A stretch of DNA of 64,000 nucleotides from Sporosarcina sp. 6E9 (GTDB lineage Bacteria; Bacillota; Bacilli; Bacillales_A; Planococcaceae), in assembly GCF_017921835.1 (NCBI RefSeq), contig NZ_JAGEMN010000003.1, positions 124,001 through 188,000 on the forward strand, read 5' to 3'. Positions within the stretch are counted from its first letter, which is position 1. Each line of letters begins with the position of its first letter. The translations under genes were made by a program, and so were the position numbers. The notes under the pieces are model-generated. The model worked only from the letters and a program-made list of their open reading frames with translations. It had not been told where the DNA came from and ran no database searches. Below are positions 1-8,604 of this stretch, piece after piece.

Positions 1-2
1 CC

Positions 3-263
3 GACAGACTCGATCAATTTTCACATGCATACTCCCTAGCAAAAGCAACGATACGAAATATGAAGCAAAACACGTTCTTTGCAGTTGGCACAGTTGTCCT
101 TCTTCTAGCTGGCGTTCTCTTAGGCAAAGTGTTTCTTGCATCGGGTATGCTCATCCATGAATTGAGTGTACTTCTGGTTATTCTAAACGCGGTGCGATTA
201 ATACGGTATACTAAAAAGCAAGTAGACATTAAACAGCCAGTGCCGATTTTATTACCAGAATGA
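3..263 (+). CDS. Heavy-metal-transporting P-type ATPase, C-terminal end (partial)
   Basis: The reading frame is open from the left edge (no start in the window) to TGA at 261-263. The 86 visible residues match the extreme C-terminus of CadA/ZosA/CopA-like P1B ATPases: an AKATIRNMKQN stretch after the hydrolase domain, a hydrophobic helix, then GMLIHE and LLVILNAVRLIRY, the last membrane helix and its basic end. These pumps use ATP to export Zn, Cd, Co or Cu across the membrane. The metal-selecting CPC or similar motif lies outside the window, so the substrate cannot be stated. The ATG at position 60 is internal, not a start. The Crp/Fnr gene begins 17 bases downstream and is probably co-transcribed. 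Confidence 0.85.
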   Translation, partial: DRLDQFSHAYSLAKATIRNMKQNTFFAVGTVVLLLAGVLLGKVFLASGMLIHELSVLLVILNAVRLIRYTKKQVDIKQPVPILLPE

Positions 264-280
264 ATTGGGGGAGACAATTG

Positions 281-985
281 ATGGGCAACAATCAATGCGA
301 ACATCATGCTGAAGGGGCAGTTGAGATGCAGAAAATGTGCATCTCAATTGTACCGATATTCAACCATTTAGATGCAAATGAAATGAGCGAGATTGTTAAG
401 GAGACCAATTCTGTAAAACATCCTCGCGGTCATACAATCTATCATGCAGGGGATACTTCTGATGGACTCTATATTGTTCACAAAGGTCGGGTGAAGATTT
501 ATCGTTTATCCGAGACAGGTAAAGAACAACTCGTTCGGATTTTAGGACCCGGAGATTTTACGGGAGATCTTTCATTATTCACAGAATCGGTTCATGATTC
601 TTATGCCGAAGCGATGGAACCCGTTGAACTATGCGTCATGAGTCGGGATAATTTTCAAGCGTTTATATTAAAGTATCCGGCGATTTCGTTGAAAGTTCTT
701 GGTGAGTTTTCTAGACGTTTAGCAAAAACAGAAAAACAAGCGGCAAATATTGCGATGGAAACAGTTGAAACACGTATTGCGATGTATTTAGCAGATATAG
801 CCGATGAAACGATGCGTAAGACTGTAACACTTCCTATGAGTCGAAAAGATCTCGCCTCACACCTTGGGACAACACCCGAAACAGTCAGTCGGAAATTAGC
901 GGACTTTGAAGATAGTGGCTGGATTATACAATTAAGTAATCGTGATATTGAGATTGTTGATTTAGATGCTTTGCTTCTTGTTTAG
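281..985 (+). CDS. Crp/Fnr family transcriptional regulator
   Basis: A 234-residue protein with an N-terminal cyclic-nucleotide-binding-type beta barrel (about residues 25-140) and a C-terminal winged helix. The recognition helix reads SHLGTTPETVSRKL, typical of FNR-type regulators. The N-terminus holds Cys6, His8, His9 and Cys20, a spacing seen in Fnr-like proteins that may bind an Fe-S cluster or metal, so redox or metal sensing is likely but not proven. I chose ATG 281 over ATG 260 because a GGGGGAGA ribosome binding site lies 8 bases upstream of it; ATG 260 overlaps the stop of the ATPase gene. The tight spacing to the ATPase suggests a metal or oxygen response. A terminator follows. Confidence 0.88.
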   Translation: MGNNQCEHHAEGAVEMQKMCISIVPIFNHLDANEMSEIVKETNSVKHPRGHTIYHAGDTSDGLYIVHKGRVKIYRLSETGKEQLVRILGPGDFTGDLSLFTESVHDSYAEAMEPVELCVMSRDNFQAFILKYPAISLKVLGEFSRRLAKTEKQAANIAMETVETRIAMYLADIADETMRKTVTLPMSRKDLASHLGTTPETVSRKLADFEDSGWIIQLSNRDIEIVDLDALLLV

Positions 986-1018
986 TCTGCGTGAAAAATA
1001 CAAACGCTCTTATTCATG

Positions 1019-1057
1019 AACCATCCCTTTGCTTTCAACGGCACGGGATGGTTTTCT
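1019..1057 (+). terminator. Rho-independent terminator after the Crp/Fnr gene
   Basis: Inverted repeat AACCATCCC / GGGATGGTT followed by TTCTT, ending the ATPase-regulator unit. The 200 bases from here to 1258 show no other feature. Confidence 0.8.
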
Positions 1058-1258
1058 TGTTAATAGCCTTCGTCAAATTCATATAGTTATACACATGTGG
1101 AAAGTTTTCTAAAACCTTCATTCCAAACTACATCAAAAGCGCTGTTATGGGTAAAATAAGTATCTAGGCTTTGCCGCCAAGACAAATGCTTCAAAATCAC
1201 TTTCTCAATCAAATCCCTATTCACCCTAAAACTATCCGTTATTATCACTTCATGTGCT

Positions 1259-1287
1259 TTGAATTACATACTCAAGTGTGGCATAAT
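1259..1287 (+). promoter_or_regulatory. SigA-type promoter of the YitT-family gene
   Basis: TTGAAT (1259-1264), a 17-base spacer and CATAAT (1282-1287), about 45 bases ahead of the TTG start at 1334. It overlaps the spurious upstream ATG at 1259, supporting the later start. Confidence 0.6.
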
Positions 1288-1333
1288 TGAACAGTTCCAG
1301 AAATATACATACCGTAAAAAGGAGGTCCCAAAA

Positions 1334-2191
1334 TTGTTTTTTATAGAAACTAAACGAATTGCCGTTGTTATTTTCGGATCATTATTACTTGCAGTTTCCC
1401 TGAACTTTTTCTTAATCAATGCCAATGTCTATGCAAGCGGATTTGCTGGGGCTGCCCAGATTACATCCAGTGTATTTGATGATTACTTTAATATTAAATT
1501 AAGTACAGGAATTTTATTATTACTATTTAATATCCCGGTCTTTATTTTAGGATGGTTCAAAGTAGGTAAAGGCTTTACGATTTATAGCATTGTCTCCGTT
1601 ATTTTTGCCACCATCTTCTTAGAAGTCTTGCCTGTCATTTCAGTGTCAGAGGATATTATTTTAAATGCTGTCGTAGGCGGTGTCATTGCCGGCGTCGGTA
1701 TAGGTATATCATTAAAACTAGGTGCGTCAACAGGTGGGATGGATATTGTCGCCATGGTACTTTCAAAATTACAAGATAAACCGATTGGAACGTATTTTTT
1801 AATACTGAACGGAATCATTATCGTTGCAGCTGGATTTCTTTATCTGCCAGAAAACGCCTTGTATACAATGCTTGCGCTTTATATAACAACGGCTGTAATT
1901 GACACAATCCATACGCGTCACGAGAAAGTAACAGCAATGATTATTACACGAAAAGCCGATGAACTGCAACAAGCCATTCACCAAAAGATGGTGCGCGGAA
2001 TAACAATTTTACCCGCAAAAGGGGCTTACTCGAAAGAAGATAAAAGTATGTTGTACCTGGTCATCACTCGTTATGAATTATACGATTTAGAAACGATTAT
2101 TAAAGAAGTCGATCCGCATGCCTTCACAAATATTGTGCAAACGGTTGGGATTTTCGGTTTCTTTAGAAGAGACGGCGAAAAAATTGCTTAA
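1334..2191 (+). CDS. YitT family membrane protein (DUF161 + DUF2179)
   Basis: A 285-residue protein with five or six hydrophobic helices over residues 5-190, including the glycine-rich LGASTGGMDIVAM segment typical of YitT/YpjC/YqfU proteins. It ends in a soluble DUF2179 domain (about 195-280: VTAMIITRKADEL ... MLYLVITRYEL). The family is predicted to be integral to the membrane; its function is not established. The start is TTG 1334, preceded by AAGGAGGTCCCAAAA. An ATG 25 codons upstream falls inside the promoter and has no ribosome binding site. It is a single-gene unit with its own promoter and terminator. Confidence 0.88.
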   Translation: MFFIETKRIAVVIFGSLLLAVSLNFFLINANVYASGFAGAAQITSSVFDDYFNIKLSTGILLLLFNIPVFILGWFKVGKGFTIYSIVSVIFATIFLEVLPVISVSEDIILNAVVGGVIAGVGIGISLKLGASTGGMDIVAMVLSKLQDKPIGTYFLILNGIIIVAAGFLYLPENALYTMLALYITTAVIDTIHTRHEKVTAMIITRKADELQQAIHQKMVRGITILPAKGAYSKEDKSMLYLVITRYELYDLETIIKEVDPHAFTNIVQTVGIFGFFRRDGEKIA

Positions 2192-2211
2192 TATTAGGTT
2201 GTATTAAAACA

Positions 2212-2240
2212 AAGAATCCATGTAAATGGGTTCTTTTTTC
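2212..2240 (+). terminator. Terminator of the YitT-family gene
   Basis: AAGAATCCAT, loop GTAA, ATGGGTTCTT (one T-G wobble), followed by a T run. Confidence 0.9.
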
Positions 2241-2330
2241 ATTTCAATATTCGGATAGTAAGACTGAATTAGGGGAAAATAACTTAGCATATAGAAAATT
2301 CTATAGCAGGCAGGAAAAATATTGGAGGAG

Positions 2331-2420
2331 ATGACATTGTTATCGTTTGCGCTCTTTTGGACGATAAGAAAACTAATGAGGAAAAAGAATGTTGAAAACA
2401 CGCCGAAGCGCAATCGATAA
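2331..2420 (+). CDS. Possible small peptide ORF (29 codons)
   Basis: GGAGGAG directly abuts ATG 2331; the spacing fits better to TTG 2337, in the same frame. The product would be a short hydrophobic segment (LLSFALFWTIRKLM) followed by a basic tail, a possible single-helix membrane peptide. A strong hairpin (2432-2468) follows the stop. It could equally be the remnant of a larger gene. No family recognised. Confidence 0.25.
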   Translation: MTLLSFALFWTIRKLMRKKNVENTPKRNR

Positions 2421-2431
2421 CTGTGAAAAAA

Positions 2432-2468
2432 GGAACTATTGCCGTAATGGCAGTAGTTCCCGTGTTTT
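2432..2468. terminator. Hairpin with flanking A and T runs
   Basis: GGAACTA ... TAGTTCC with inner pairing TGCC/GGCA, a 12-bp stem preceded by A6 and followed by GTGTTTTATTT. It could terminate transcription from either side. Confidence 0.6.
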
Positions 2469-2561
2469 ATTTCGATAGGATGAACCCGCCACCACGATGC
2501 CAGATTGGATGAAATTCACATGTACAAATATTTCCGAACGCTGAACTAAACACGGATTTTA

Positions 2562-2590
2562 ACAAAAAAAAGAGTAGCCTAAGCAACTCT
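2562..2590 (-). terminator. Terminator downstream of the broken gene at 2602-2994
   Basis: On the minus strand AGAGTTGC / GCTACTCT (one internal mismatch) followed by eight T. Confidence 0.65.
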
Positions 2591-2601
2591 AAAATTTGTA
2601 T

Positions 2602-2994
2602 TTAATTTACTTCTATAACGAAAGCGTAGAATGCATCGCCATGGGATAGGTTCTTTTCCTAATAAACGCCTTTCTCTGTCGGTGCTTCAAAACGATTATT
2701 TTTGATCTTTACCTCGGCACTATCATTATCATTAATCATCTGCTCCATAGAGATTTCATTTGGCTTAGGATTATAGTCCATTACGATAACTATTTCCTCA
2801 CCTGCTTTAACCTTTACAGGATCTTTTCCGTCTAAAAGTTCCTGTGGACCAACAGTATCTACACACATACTTTTCCAACAGTAAGTACCTAGTACAGTCC
2901 TCTTTAATTCCACAAACCATACGAAAGTTCCTTTATGTAGTGGTATAGCATGTCCAACAATATATCGCTCAGAACAACAATCGACATCGCGCAA
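2602..2994 (-). pseudogene. Broken gene for a small secreted-type protein
   Basis: The frame encodes about 111 residues to TAG at 2659-2661. It then continues in the same frame with a protein-like tail (EKNLSHGDAFYAFVIEVN) to TAA at 2602-2604, so the TAG looks like a nonsense mutation near the C-terminus. The 5' end is also damaged: the frame begins just after a TAA, with a TTG lacking a ribosome binding site and no signal peptide. The central part (TYCWKSMCVDTVGP, then LLDGKDPVKVKAGEEI) resembles small Bacillales lipoproteins, but I cannot name the family. A terminator follows the second stop, consistent with the original gene end. Confidence 0.65.
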
Positions 2995-3128
2995 TTAGAG
3001 ATGCTTTTTGATGTTGGAATATGATTCTTTAAACAACTCTGGTATATTAACACTAGATATGTAAACACTCAGTAAACGGCCCAAGGCATGAAACAACTAA
3101 GTGAAATGCGAAGGAGATAGATTCGGTT

Positions 3129-3368
3129 ATGGAGGAAAATGGGAACTTTGAAAGAAAGTTTAGCGAAAAAAAGTTAATAATAAGAGAAGCAGGTTTCGGA
3201 GCATTCGTCATAATACTTTATCTTCAATACTTTAAACTAGCTCAGTTTTTGGAAAATCTATTATTTCCTTTTAATAGTCCCATGAGCCTTCTTGCCTTGA
3301 TTTTAGGTATTCCTTTATGTTACTTTGCTGCTATTTATTTAGTTAAGGTAATTAAAAAAGTAATATGA
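3129..3368 (+). CDS. Small two-helix membrane protein, hypothetical
   Basis: A 79-residue protein preceded by AAGGAGATAG. A charged N-terminus (residues 1-20, EENGNFERKFSEKK) is followed by two hydrophobic helices (about 22-42 and 50-73) and ends KVIKKVI. No family recognised; it stands alone between decaying genes. Confidence 0.55.
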   Translation: MEENGNFERKFSEKKLIIREAGFGAFVIILYLQYFKLAQFLENLLFPFNSPMSLLALILGIPLCYFAAIYLVKVIKKVI

Positions 3369-3399
3369 ATAAAATAACGATTCTCACACTTGTTGAACG

Positions 3400-3471
3400 A
3401 TTATTCTTGTCCTTTCGTAAATCAATTATGACATTTGTATACCCTGCATCTCCCACGATAAATACTTTGAG
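3400..3471 (-). pseudogene. Fragment of a second copy of the 3620-4153 gene
   Basis: One minus-strand frame reads LKVFIVGDAGYTNVIIDL followed by RKDKNN, parallel to IIVGEAGFTNVIIDL and QDDKDN of the neighbouring pseudogene; the DNA similarity covers about 60 bases. No start, and no continuation on either side. It is a remnant of a paralogue or partial duplication. Confidence 0.6.
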
Positions 3472-3571
3472 TTAGACCTAAAATAATTGCATTGCGCAGC
3501 AAAGACTTGGTGACATTTCAATCTATAAAGAGTACTGCCGGGGATGGAAGAAGGAAGCGTAAATAAAATTA

Positions 3572-3596
3572 GGGTGTAACTTCAAAAGTCACACCC
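3572..3596 (-). terminator. Terminator of the 3620-4153 pseudogene
   Basis: Inverted repeat GGGTGT-ACTT / AAGT-ACACCC with one mismatch, followed on the minus strand by a T-rich AATTTTATTT. Confidence 0.7.
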
Positions 3597-3619
3597 CATT
3601 AAAATAACTCGCCACGCCG

Positions 3620-4153
3620 CTAATTTACCTTAACTGGTGTAGCGATACCCATGTCTACTAAATAAGCAGTTGGATTATCTTTATCATCCTGCAAATCAAT
3701 GATTACATTTGTAAATCCTGCTTCACCTACTATTATTCCGTCAAACTTTATACTTAAAACAATATAATCTTTATTGAAGTAATTTATTTTTACTATTCCC
3801 ACCCCGCTAGTTTTCAGACCAAGTTTCTTGGAGATATGTTTATAATTAAGGTCAAATTCTCACTCATATATATCATTTCCCTCTATATAATTCTCAATTG
3901 CTTGGATTCGTTGTCTACCTTCCCCAAGCTGTTTTTTATCGCCGCCGATATAAACGAACTTACCATCATTACTTAATAGATCATCATTTTTAATCTTAAT
4001 CGGTTTATTTTTTTTAGCATCAAGAATGTCAACACGATTAAATAACTCTTTACATTTACCATTTTCATCCACCGATAGAAACAAACCATAAAAGTTTTCT
4101 AGTTTATTAGAATCAACTATATCAATAGATTCTTCGTGTTTAAGTTGCGTCAA
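3620..4153 (-). pseudogene. Hypothetical gene split by an in-frame TGA
   Basis: Two segments (4153-3863 and 3859-3623) lie in exactly the same frame and are separated only by TGA at 3860-3862. The joined product would be about 177 residues: an N-terminal part with LLSNDGKFVYIGGDKKQLG, then ENYIEGNDIYE, stop, EFDLNYKHISKKLGLKTSG and a C-terminal part with KFDGIIVGEAGFTNVIIDL. A TGG-to-TGA change would explain it. The frame stays open upstream of the TTG at 4153 to a stop near 4196 without a plausible start, so the 5' end (probably a signal sequence) is also lost. Family not recognised. The GTG at 3802 has no ribosome binding site. Confidence 0.65.
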
Positions 4154-4196
4154 GGTGATGTTAGATAGATTATTATCAATGAACAGATAATATTAT

Positions 4197-4740
4197 AGTT
4201 TATTCTACGAACATGAAATGGAAAGTCAATTTGGCAATTCCAATCGAAATCTGCATGTTGTTTCGGGCGGATTCTCAGGTTTAACCAACCGCTTCGGCAT
4301 GTATCCCGGTAGACAAGCCGAATGTTTACGCGTTCATTACGAGAATTTTACGCCGTTCCTCTTTCCGAAATCAAGTAAACACGCCGCCGAAGCGGGCTTA
4401 TTTTTATTTTTGATGTTCTGCCGACGTCTAATTGGAAGGAAGGTGACACAGTAGCAGTGCTCAGATGCTGACATCAGCATTAGAATCCCCGTATTGATAT
4501 GGATCTTAGATAAGGACCGCAATACCATCCATTCATTTCCACATGTCAGTTTTTATACAAACAATGTAGATTTTTATTCACTGAAGCTGGAAGTTTTCTA
4601 ATTGTGCACGTGCGTGCCAAAAGCAAAGGATGTATTCTATGGTAACTCAAGCATAACGAAAACATTCGCTAATTTTTCTAGAGATAAAAAACACTTTCTT
4701 GATACGTTAATCGCACCAAAGATTACTAAATTAGATAACC
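4197..4740. other. Intergenic stretch without a convincing gene
   Basis: About 540 bases between the pseudogene and the cluster's last gene. Positions 4230-4450 are visibly richer in G+C than both flanks and hold overlapping open frames on the two strands, none with a ribosome binding site or recognisable motif. I see no terminator clearly assignable to the cluster. Confidence 0.5.
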
Positions 4741-5115
4741 TCAATACAACAACGCCGAACAAATTACAACGTCTTTTTTGTGAGTAATTGATATTTTCAT
4801 TTCTTTATATCCTTTATTGTGAAAAGTATCTTTAGCATTATTATAAAGAATTCCAATTGGCGCATGCTTCTTATTCCTAAGTATTTCAATATCTTTCCAC
4901 TTAATCATATCCTCCTGAAGAAATCCGGAACCGAGTGCTTTAACGAGTGCTTCCTTCGCACAAAATCTTCCTACTAAAAATTCCAGTTGCCTACTTAATG
5001 AATAATTTGTAGCTAAAGCAAGCTCATTGTCTGTGAATATGAAATTCTTGTATTTTTCGTTTTGTAGGATTCGAGAAAACTCCGAAAAACATGCCATATC
5101 TACTCCTATATTCAT
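4741..5115 (-). CDS. Holo-[acyl-carrier-protein] synthase of the cluster
   Basis: A 124-residue AcpS-type 4'-phosphopantetheinyl transferase, which moves phosphopantetheine from CoA to a serine of an acyl carrier protein. Family signatures are clear: the N-terminal GVDMACFSEF with the metal-binding Asp6, and FCAKEALVKALG with Glu55 and Lys59. As last gene of the operon it lies 3 bases after the preceding stop and is probably translationally coupled. Every bacterium already has an essential acpS, so a second copy next to a private carrier protein (13005-13265) argues that it activates that protein. The primary acpS is not in this window. Confidence 0.88.
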   Translation of the reverse strand: MNIGVDMACFSEFSRILQNEKYKNFIFTDNELALATNYSLSRQLEFLVGRFCAKEALVKALGSGFLQEDMIKWKDIEILRNKKHAPIGILYNNAKDTFHNKGYKEMKISITHKKDVVICSALLY

Positions 5116-5118
5116 AAC

Positions 5119-5700
5119 TTATACTTTCATCTTGCTTTTTAATTTTGATTTAAGTTTAGCTAATTTTTCACTTCTCAGTTTCCCGATTTTTTTATATTCA
5201 TCAATGGTTTGCGTCCATAAATATGAGCTTCGATATCTTCCGAATGTATAAGAGTCAAAGTCACTTCTTATAGCGTTTTCTTTAATACTACTATTTTTAG
5301 CTAATAGTAGGCTGTTCCCTTCCAATGACTGATTTACAATTGTTTTCATATTTAAGTGCTGGTATAAGTATTCATACATTTCCAAAAGAGCCAATAAACC
5401 ATATCCAACTCGAAATTCAGGAAAAATACTAATTGACAATTCGCAACTTTGCTCAATCCAATCAATGCTGGAAATCCAGCAGTATCCAATTACTTGTTTG
5501 TTGGGGGATTTAACCACATAAAACCTTAAAATATTTTGACCGCTCTTTATTCTTTCCAAACTCATATTTCTAAGTTCATCTTTACTTACTAACATAGAGG
5601 TATGATTCAGATTTTTTTGGACATGGAAGTCTAACAAAAGATTGATTCTTTCCTCTACATTTTCTTTTTCCAAATGAGTAATAATCACTTTTTTTTCCAC
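5119..5700 (-). CDS. GNAT family N-acyltransferase of the cluster (1)
   Basis: A 193-residue protein with GNAT character: beta-strand VIGYCWISSIDW, an acyl-CoA-binding region resembling motif A (FPEFRVGYGLLALLEMYEY), and LNMKTIVNQSLEGNS in the position of the following strand. It ends in an unusually basic tail (KLAKLKSKLKSKMK). The start is GTG 5700, preceded by GGGGAGAG; the first 16 bases overlap the upstream gene. GNATs transfer acyl groups from CoA or ACP to amines. Three in a row beside an ACP and a Lys-rich peptide gene suggest acylation of lysine or amino groups in the product, or self-protection. Substrate unknown. Confidence 0.7.
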   Translation of the reverse strand: MEKKVIITHLEKENVEERINLLLDFHVQKNLNHTSMLVSKDELRNMSLERIKSGQNILRFYVVKSPNKQVIGYCWISSIDWIEQSCELSISIFPEFRVGYGLLALLEMYEYLYQHLNMKTIVNQSLEGNSLLLAKNSSIKENAIRSDFDSYTFGRYRSSYLWTQTIDEYKKIGKLRSEKLAKLKSKLKSKMKV

Positions 5701-6176
5701 AGAAAACTCTCCCCGTTCAAATAGTAATGTGGTTGATCTTGATAATGCCCCTTAACAAATAAATGTTTTCGTAATGTAACTACTTTCTCGAATCCAATCA
5801 TTTCAAAAAAAATGAGTCGCCTATCATCCAACTCTTTTCGCTTCACAAATCCATCAATATTATATATAGACTTAATTGTTACAATACAATTTTCCACATA
5901 TTCCTGACACCTAGCAGTATCAGTATGCTGAAAAAATAAAGAGTCAACATAAATCAATGCTTTATTATAATTACTGATTTGTAATAAAAAAAATCCTACA
6001 TGTACATCTTTATCATTTATAGAATATATAATGATTTGTTCATCCTCAATTTTTTTAAAAATAAGAGATTCATTATCAATAATCGGATTTATGGAAAAGT
6101 AAGTTGTATCAAAAGATGATAATTGTTTCATTGCTTCTTCATCATGACTAAGACTAATTTTTGAAAGTGTGATCAT
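5685..6176 (-). CDS. GNAT-like protein of the cluster (2)
   Basis: A 163-residue protein. The C-terminal half carries GNAT-style features: VGFFLLQISNYNKALIYVD, then LDDRRLIFFEMIGFEKVVTL, the usual 'family member displaced, new residue, GFE' ending of acetyltransferases. The start ATG 6176 overlaps the stop of the upstream gene (ATGA), indicating translational coupling; a longer frame from TTG 6212 has no ribosome binding site. A canonical R/Q-x-x-G-x-G/A motif is not obvious, so catalytic competence is uncertain. Confidence 0.6.
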   Translation of the reverse strand: MITLSKISLSHDEEAMKQLSSFDTTYFSINPIIDNESLIFKKIEDEQIIIYSINDKDVHVGFFLLQISNYNKALIYVDSLFFQHTDTARCQEYVENCIVTIKSIYNIDGFVKRKELDDRRLIFFEMIGFEKVVTLRKHLFVKGHYQDQPHYYLNGESFLWKKK

Positions 6177-6643
6177 ATGCTTTTTACCCACTCTTTTTTC
6201 AGAATAGACCAAATCTCTCTATCTCTTATTTTATTATCCCAATAAAGCTCTTTAGGAATACACCCTTCATTAGTAAAACCCTTGCTAACTAAAATTTCCC
6301 TTCCTCCTCTGTTATCTAACATTAGGTAGCCGTATATTCTATTTAATTTCAACTTATTAAAAGCATAATCTAATGCCTCATGCAATAGTTGTTCCGCGTC
6401 AATTTCTCCTTTGAATATAATTCCCATCTGCAGCTTAGCATGCCTATTTATATAATCAATTCCTTCTATTAGGACAAAGGCTTTTTCCGGGACCACCAAT
6501 AATGAGCTATGCTCATTATTGGTGAATTTTACTTTCCAAGGATAGTATAATGAAGTATCACTCTGAATATATATTATCTCACCTGGAACCCAATTCCATT
6601 TCAAAATGGGCTCATGAATTTTACGATAACCTACTAACATCAT
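6173..6643 (-). CDS. GNAT family acetyltransferase of the cluster (3), RimJ-like
   Basis: A 156-residue protein resembling RimJ/RimL-type acetyltransferases: LQMGIIFKGEIDAEQLLHEA, LDYAFNKLKLNRIYGY, and LVSKGFTNEGCIPKE ending in WSILKKEWV. I chose ATG 6643 because AAAGGTGGAG sits just upstream; the longer frame starts at an unsupported TTG. It precedes the other two GNATs with overlapping stop and start codons. It probably acylates an amine in the cluster's product or provides resistance; the substrate cannot be read from sequence. Confidence 0.65.
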   Translation of the reverse strand: MMLVGYRKIHEPILKWNWVPGEIIYIQSDTSLYYPWKVKFTNNEHSSLLVVPEKAFVLIEGIDYINRHAKLQMGIIFKGEIDAEQLLHEALDYAFNKLKLNRIYGYLMLDNRGGREILVSKGFTNEGCIPKELYWDNKIRDREIWSILKKEWVKSI

Positions 6644-6743
6644 ATATCTCCACCTTTGCAAGTGTTTGCATCACTTAAGTTTTATAAACTCAAATTTATT
6701 AATTCTTTACGAATCGCTCATGACTACTTTGTCTTATATTTCT

Positions 6744-8582
6744 TCACGGCTGATTAATAACTTTATGATAATAAAAGAGTGCATTTTTTTTATTATCCAG
6801 CTCAAACATTGTTTCTAGTTGACCTTCTTTTTGAAATCCAGTATTCTCGAAAATATCCTGATATTCACCATCGTCTTCATAGCAATGGAATGCTAGTTTT
6901 ACAACTTGAGTTCTTTTAATAAAGCTGTCAATAATTTTATTTAAAAGCGTAATATTTACTTCCTTCTCTATAGTTTTTGATAGCCGGTAATAAAGTTTAT
7001 AATGTCTAGCAGCATCCACGATTTCTTCGAATTCCACTAACCCTATAACTTTATTGTTATAGATGATAAGAACAGTATTCTCTTCGATAATTCCCTCGAT
7101 TTCGTCCTCATCTAAATAATTTGGAAATGCTGTTCTAAATCGAAATTCGGGATCCTCATAAAGTTTCAAAATGTCTGCAAGATACTGCTTTTTGAAAGGT
7201 AGGAGTTCAAGAGTATATCCTTGTTTTTGATTTTCTTCAGTAACCATAGAAGTACCCACAAATTCTTTTTTCATCATTACAAATGTAAAAATAATACTAG
7301 AAATACCTAATATATTTGTAAAGAAAATGGTCCAATAAAAGTAGTTTAATTCTCCAAATGCAACCGTTAAATACCAACCCACGGTAGTTATGATAAAGAA
7401 ATATAGAACATTTAATACAACTGCAAGAAGCCCCTTATTAATTTGTTCTAGAGTGGTGATGGTCATTAATACTGCACCCATAAATAAATAAGAAGGCGCT
7501 ACTATTTGCAAATATTTTAAGGCATTGTTAATAGAATCTTTTTCTTCAAGCATAATTCCTACTAAATTTTCCTTAAAAACAAAAATTATGAGTGATAATA
7601 CCAAGTAAAATGCGAAGGTAATGAAAATCCCTTTTTTATATGATTCAAAAACTCTAGGAAAATATTTTGTTCCAGATCCAATATTGCTATTCATAATAAT
7701 TCCTATTGCACTTCCGATAGCAATAGCGGGTATAATGATAAATGTTTGAATACTATACGCGACACCAAAACCCGATATGGCTGCTATTCCAAAGGGCTCT
7801 ACAATCTTATTGAAAAAGAAGACGCTTATAAAAATAATGATATAGGAAAGTGCAATAGGAAGACCAACGTTGCGTAAAATAATAAACGTACTCTTTAACA
7901 GACGAAAGTATTTTCTCCTAAGCGTTAGAATTCCTTTTTTAACAAGAATTATTGATGTTATACCAATAAAAAGTATAGAGATAATTAGGTTTGCAAAAAC
8001 AATGGAAAAGATACCTTGATTAAAATGGAAAGAAAAAACATAGACTAACGTTATATTAAAAATCGCATACAAAAGACTTAAAACAGTAGCAGAATAAACA
8101 TGCCCAAAGCCACGTAAGCTAGAAATGAAAATCATAGAAATAAGAACAAGCGCATTTGTTACAAACATTGCTAATAGAAAAGTATTAAAATCTATAGACA
8201 AATGCGCAGGTATATTATAAAAAGCAGAGATAAATGGAGATAGTATATATATCAATAAGCTTAACCCTAGGGATATTACCAAACTAATAATTCCAATGTT
8301 GATTAATCCATGCTTTATCCCATCTATGTCACCGGCACCCTTTAGTCGTGCAACGTTTACCTGATTACTTATTTGAAACCCTTCAATTATTGCAATAGAT
8401 AAAAAAGCAAAAGGTGTATACAAGGATCGTAAATAAATAGCTTCCGGACCAATATTACCCATAAAAGTGATATTTGCTAATTGCACAATCATTGTAACGA
8501 CAGAAGCTATTATTATAGGGATACTAGTCTTATAGATTAGCTTTGATATATCATCATTAATAAAGTCTAAGGGGTGTTTCAT
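6744..8582 (-). CDS. MATE-type exporter fused to a GNAT domain
   Basis: A 612-residue two-part protein. Residues 1-450 form about 12 hydrophobic helices with the MATE (multidrug and toxin extrusion) pattern, including SIPIIIASVVTMIVQLANI in helix 1 and an internal two-half symmetry; these antiporters expel compounds using Na+ or H+. Residues about 455-612 are soluble and GNAT-like (KKQYLADILKLYEDPEF, NNKVIGLVEFEEIVD, FENTGFQKEGQLETMFEL). The ribosome binding site is AGAGGA. I know of no standard MATE-GNAT fusion, so coupling of export to acylation is an inference. As the only transporter in the operon it is the obvious exporter and self-resistance factor. About 100 non-coding bases separate it from the GNAT genes. 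Confidence 0.8.
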   Translation of the reverse strand: MKHPLDFINDDISKLIYKTSIPIIIASVVTMIVQLANITFMGNIGPEAIYLRSLYTPFAFLSIAIIEGFQISNQVNVARLKGAGDIDGIKHGLINIGIISLVISLGLSLLIYILSPFISAFYNIPAHLSIDFNTFLLAMFVTNALVLISMIFISSLRGFGHVYSATVLSLLYAIFNITLVYVFSFHFNQGIFSIVFANLIISILFIGITSIILVKKGILTLRRKYFRLLKSTFIILRNVGLPIALSYIIIFISVFFFNKIVEPFGIAAISGFGVAYSIQTFIIIPAIAIGSAIGIIMNSNIGSGTKYFPRVFESYKKGIFITFAFYLVLSLIIFVFKENLVGIMLEEKDSINNALKYLQIVAPSYLFMGAVLMTITTLEQINKGLLAVVLNVLYFFIITTVGWYLTVAFGELNYFYWTIFFTNILGISSIIFTFVMMKKEFVGTSMVTEENQKQGYTLELLPFKKQYLADILKLYEDPEFRFRTAFPNYLDEDEIEGIIEENTVLIIYNNKVIGLVEFEEIVDAARHYKLYYRLSKTIEKEVNITLLNKIIDSFIKRTQVVKLAFHCYEDDGEYQDIFENTGFQKEGQLETMFELDNKKNALFYYHKVINQP

Positions 8583-8604
8583 TGTAATCGTCCTCTCTGT
8601 CTTT

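Noticed and set aside
2204..2413. Minus-strand 69-codon open frame after the YitT-family gene
   Set aside because: It would begin and end inside terminator hairpins and lacks a start site; the plus-strand small ORF is slightly better supported but also weak.
4218..4454. Plus-strand 78-codon open frame in the GC-richer gap
   Set aside because: No ribosome binding site, no family resemblance, and an overlapping minus frame is equally open.
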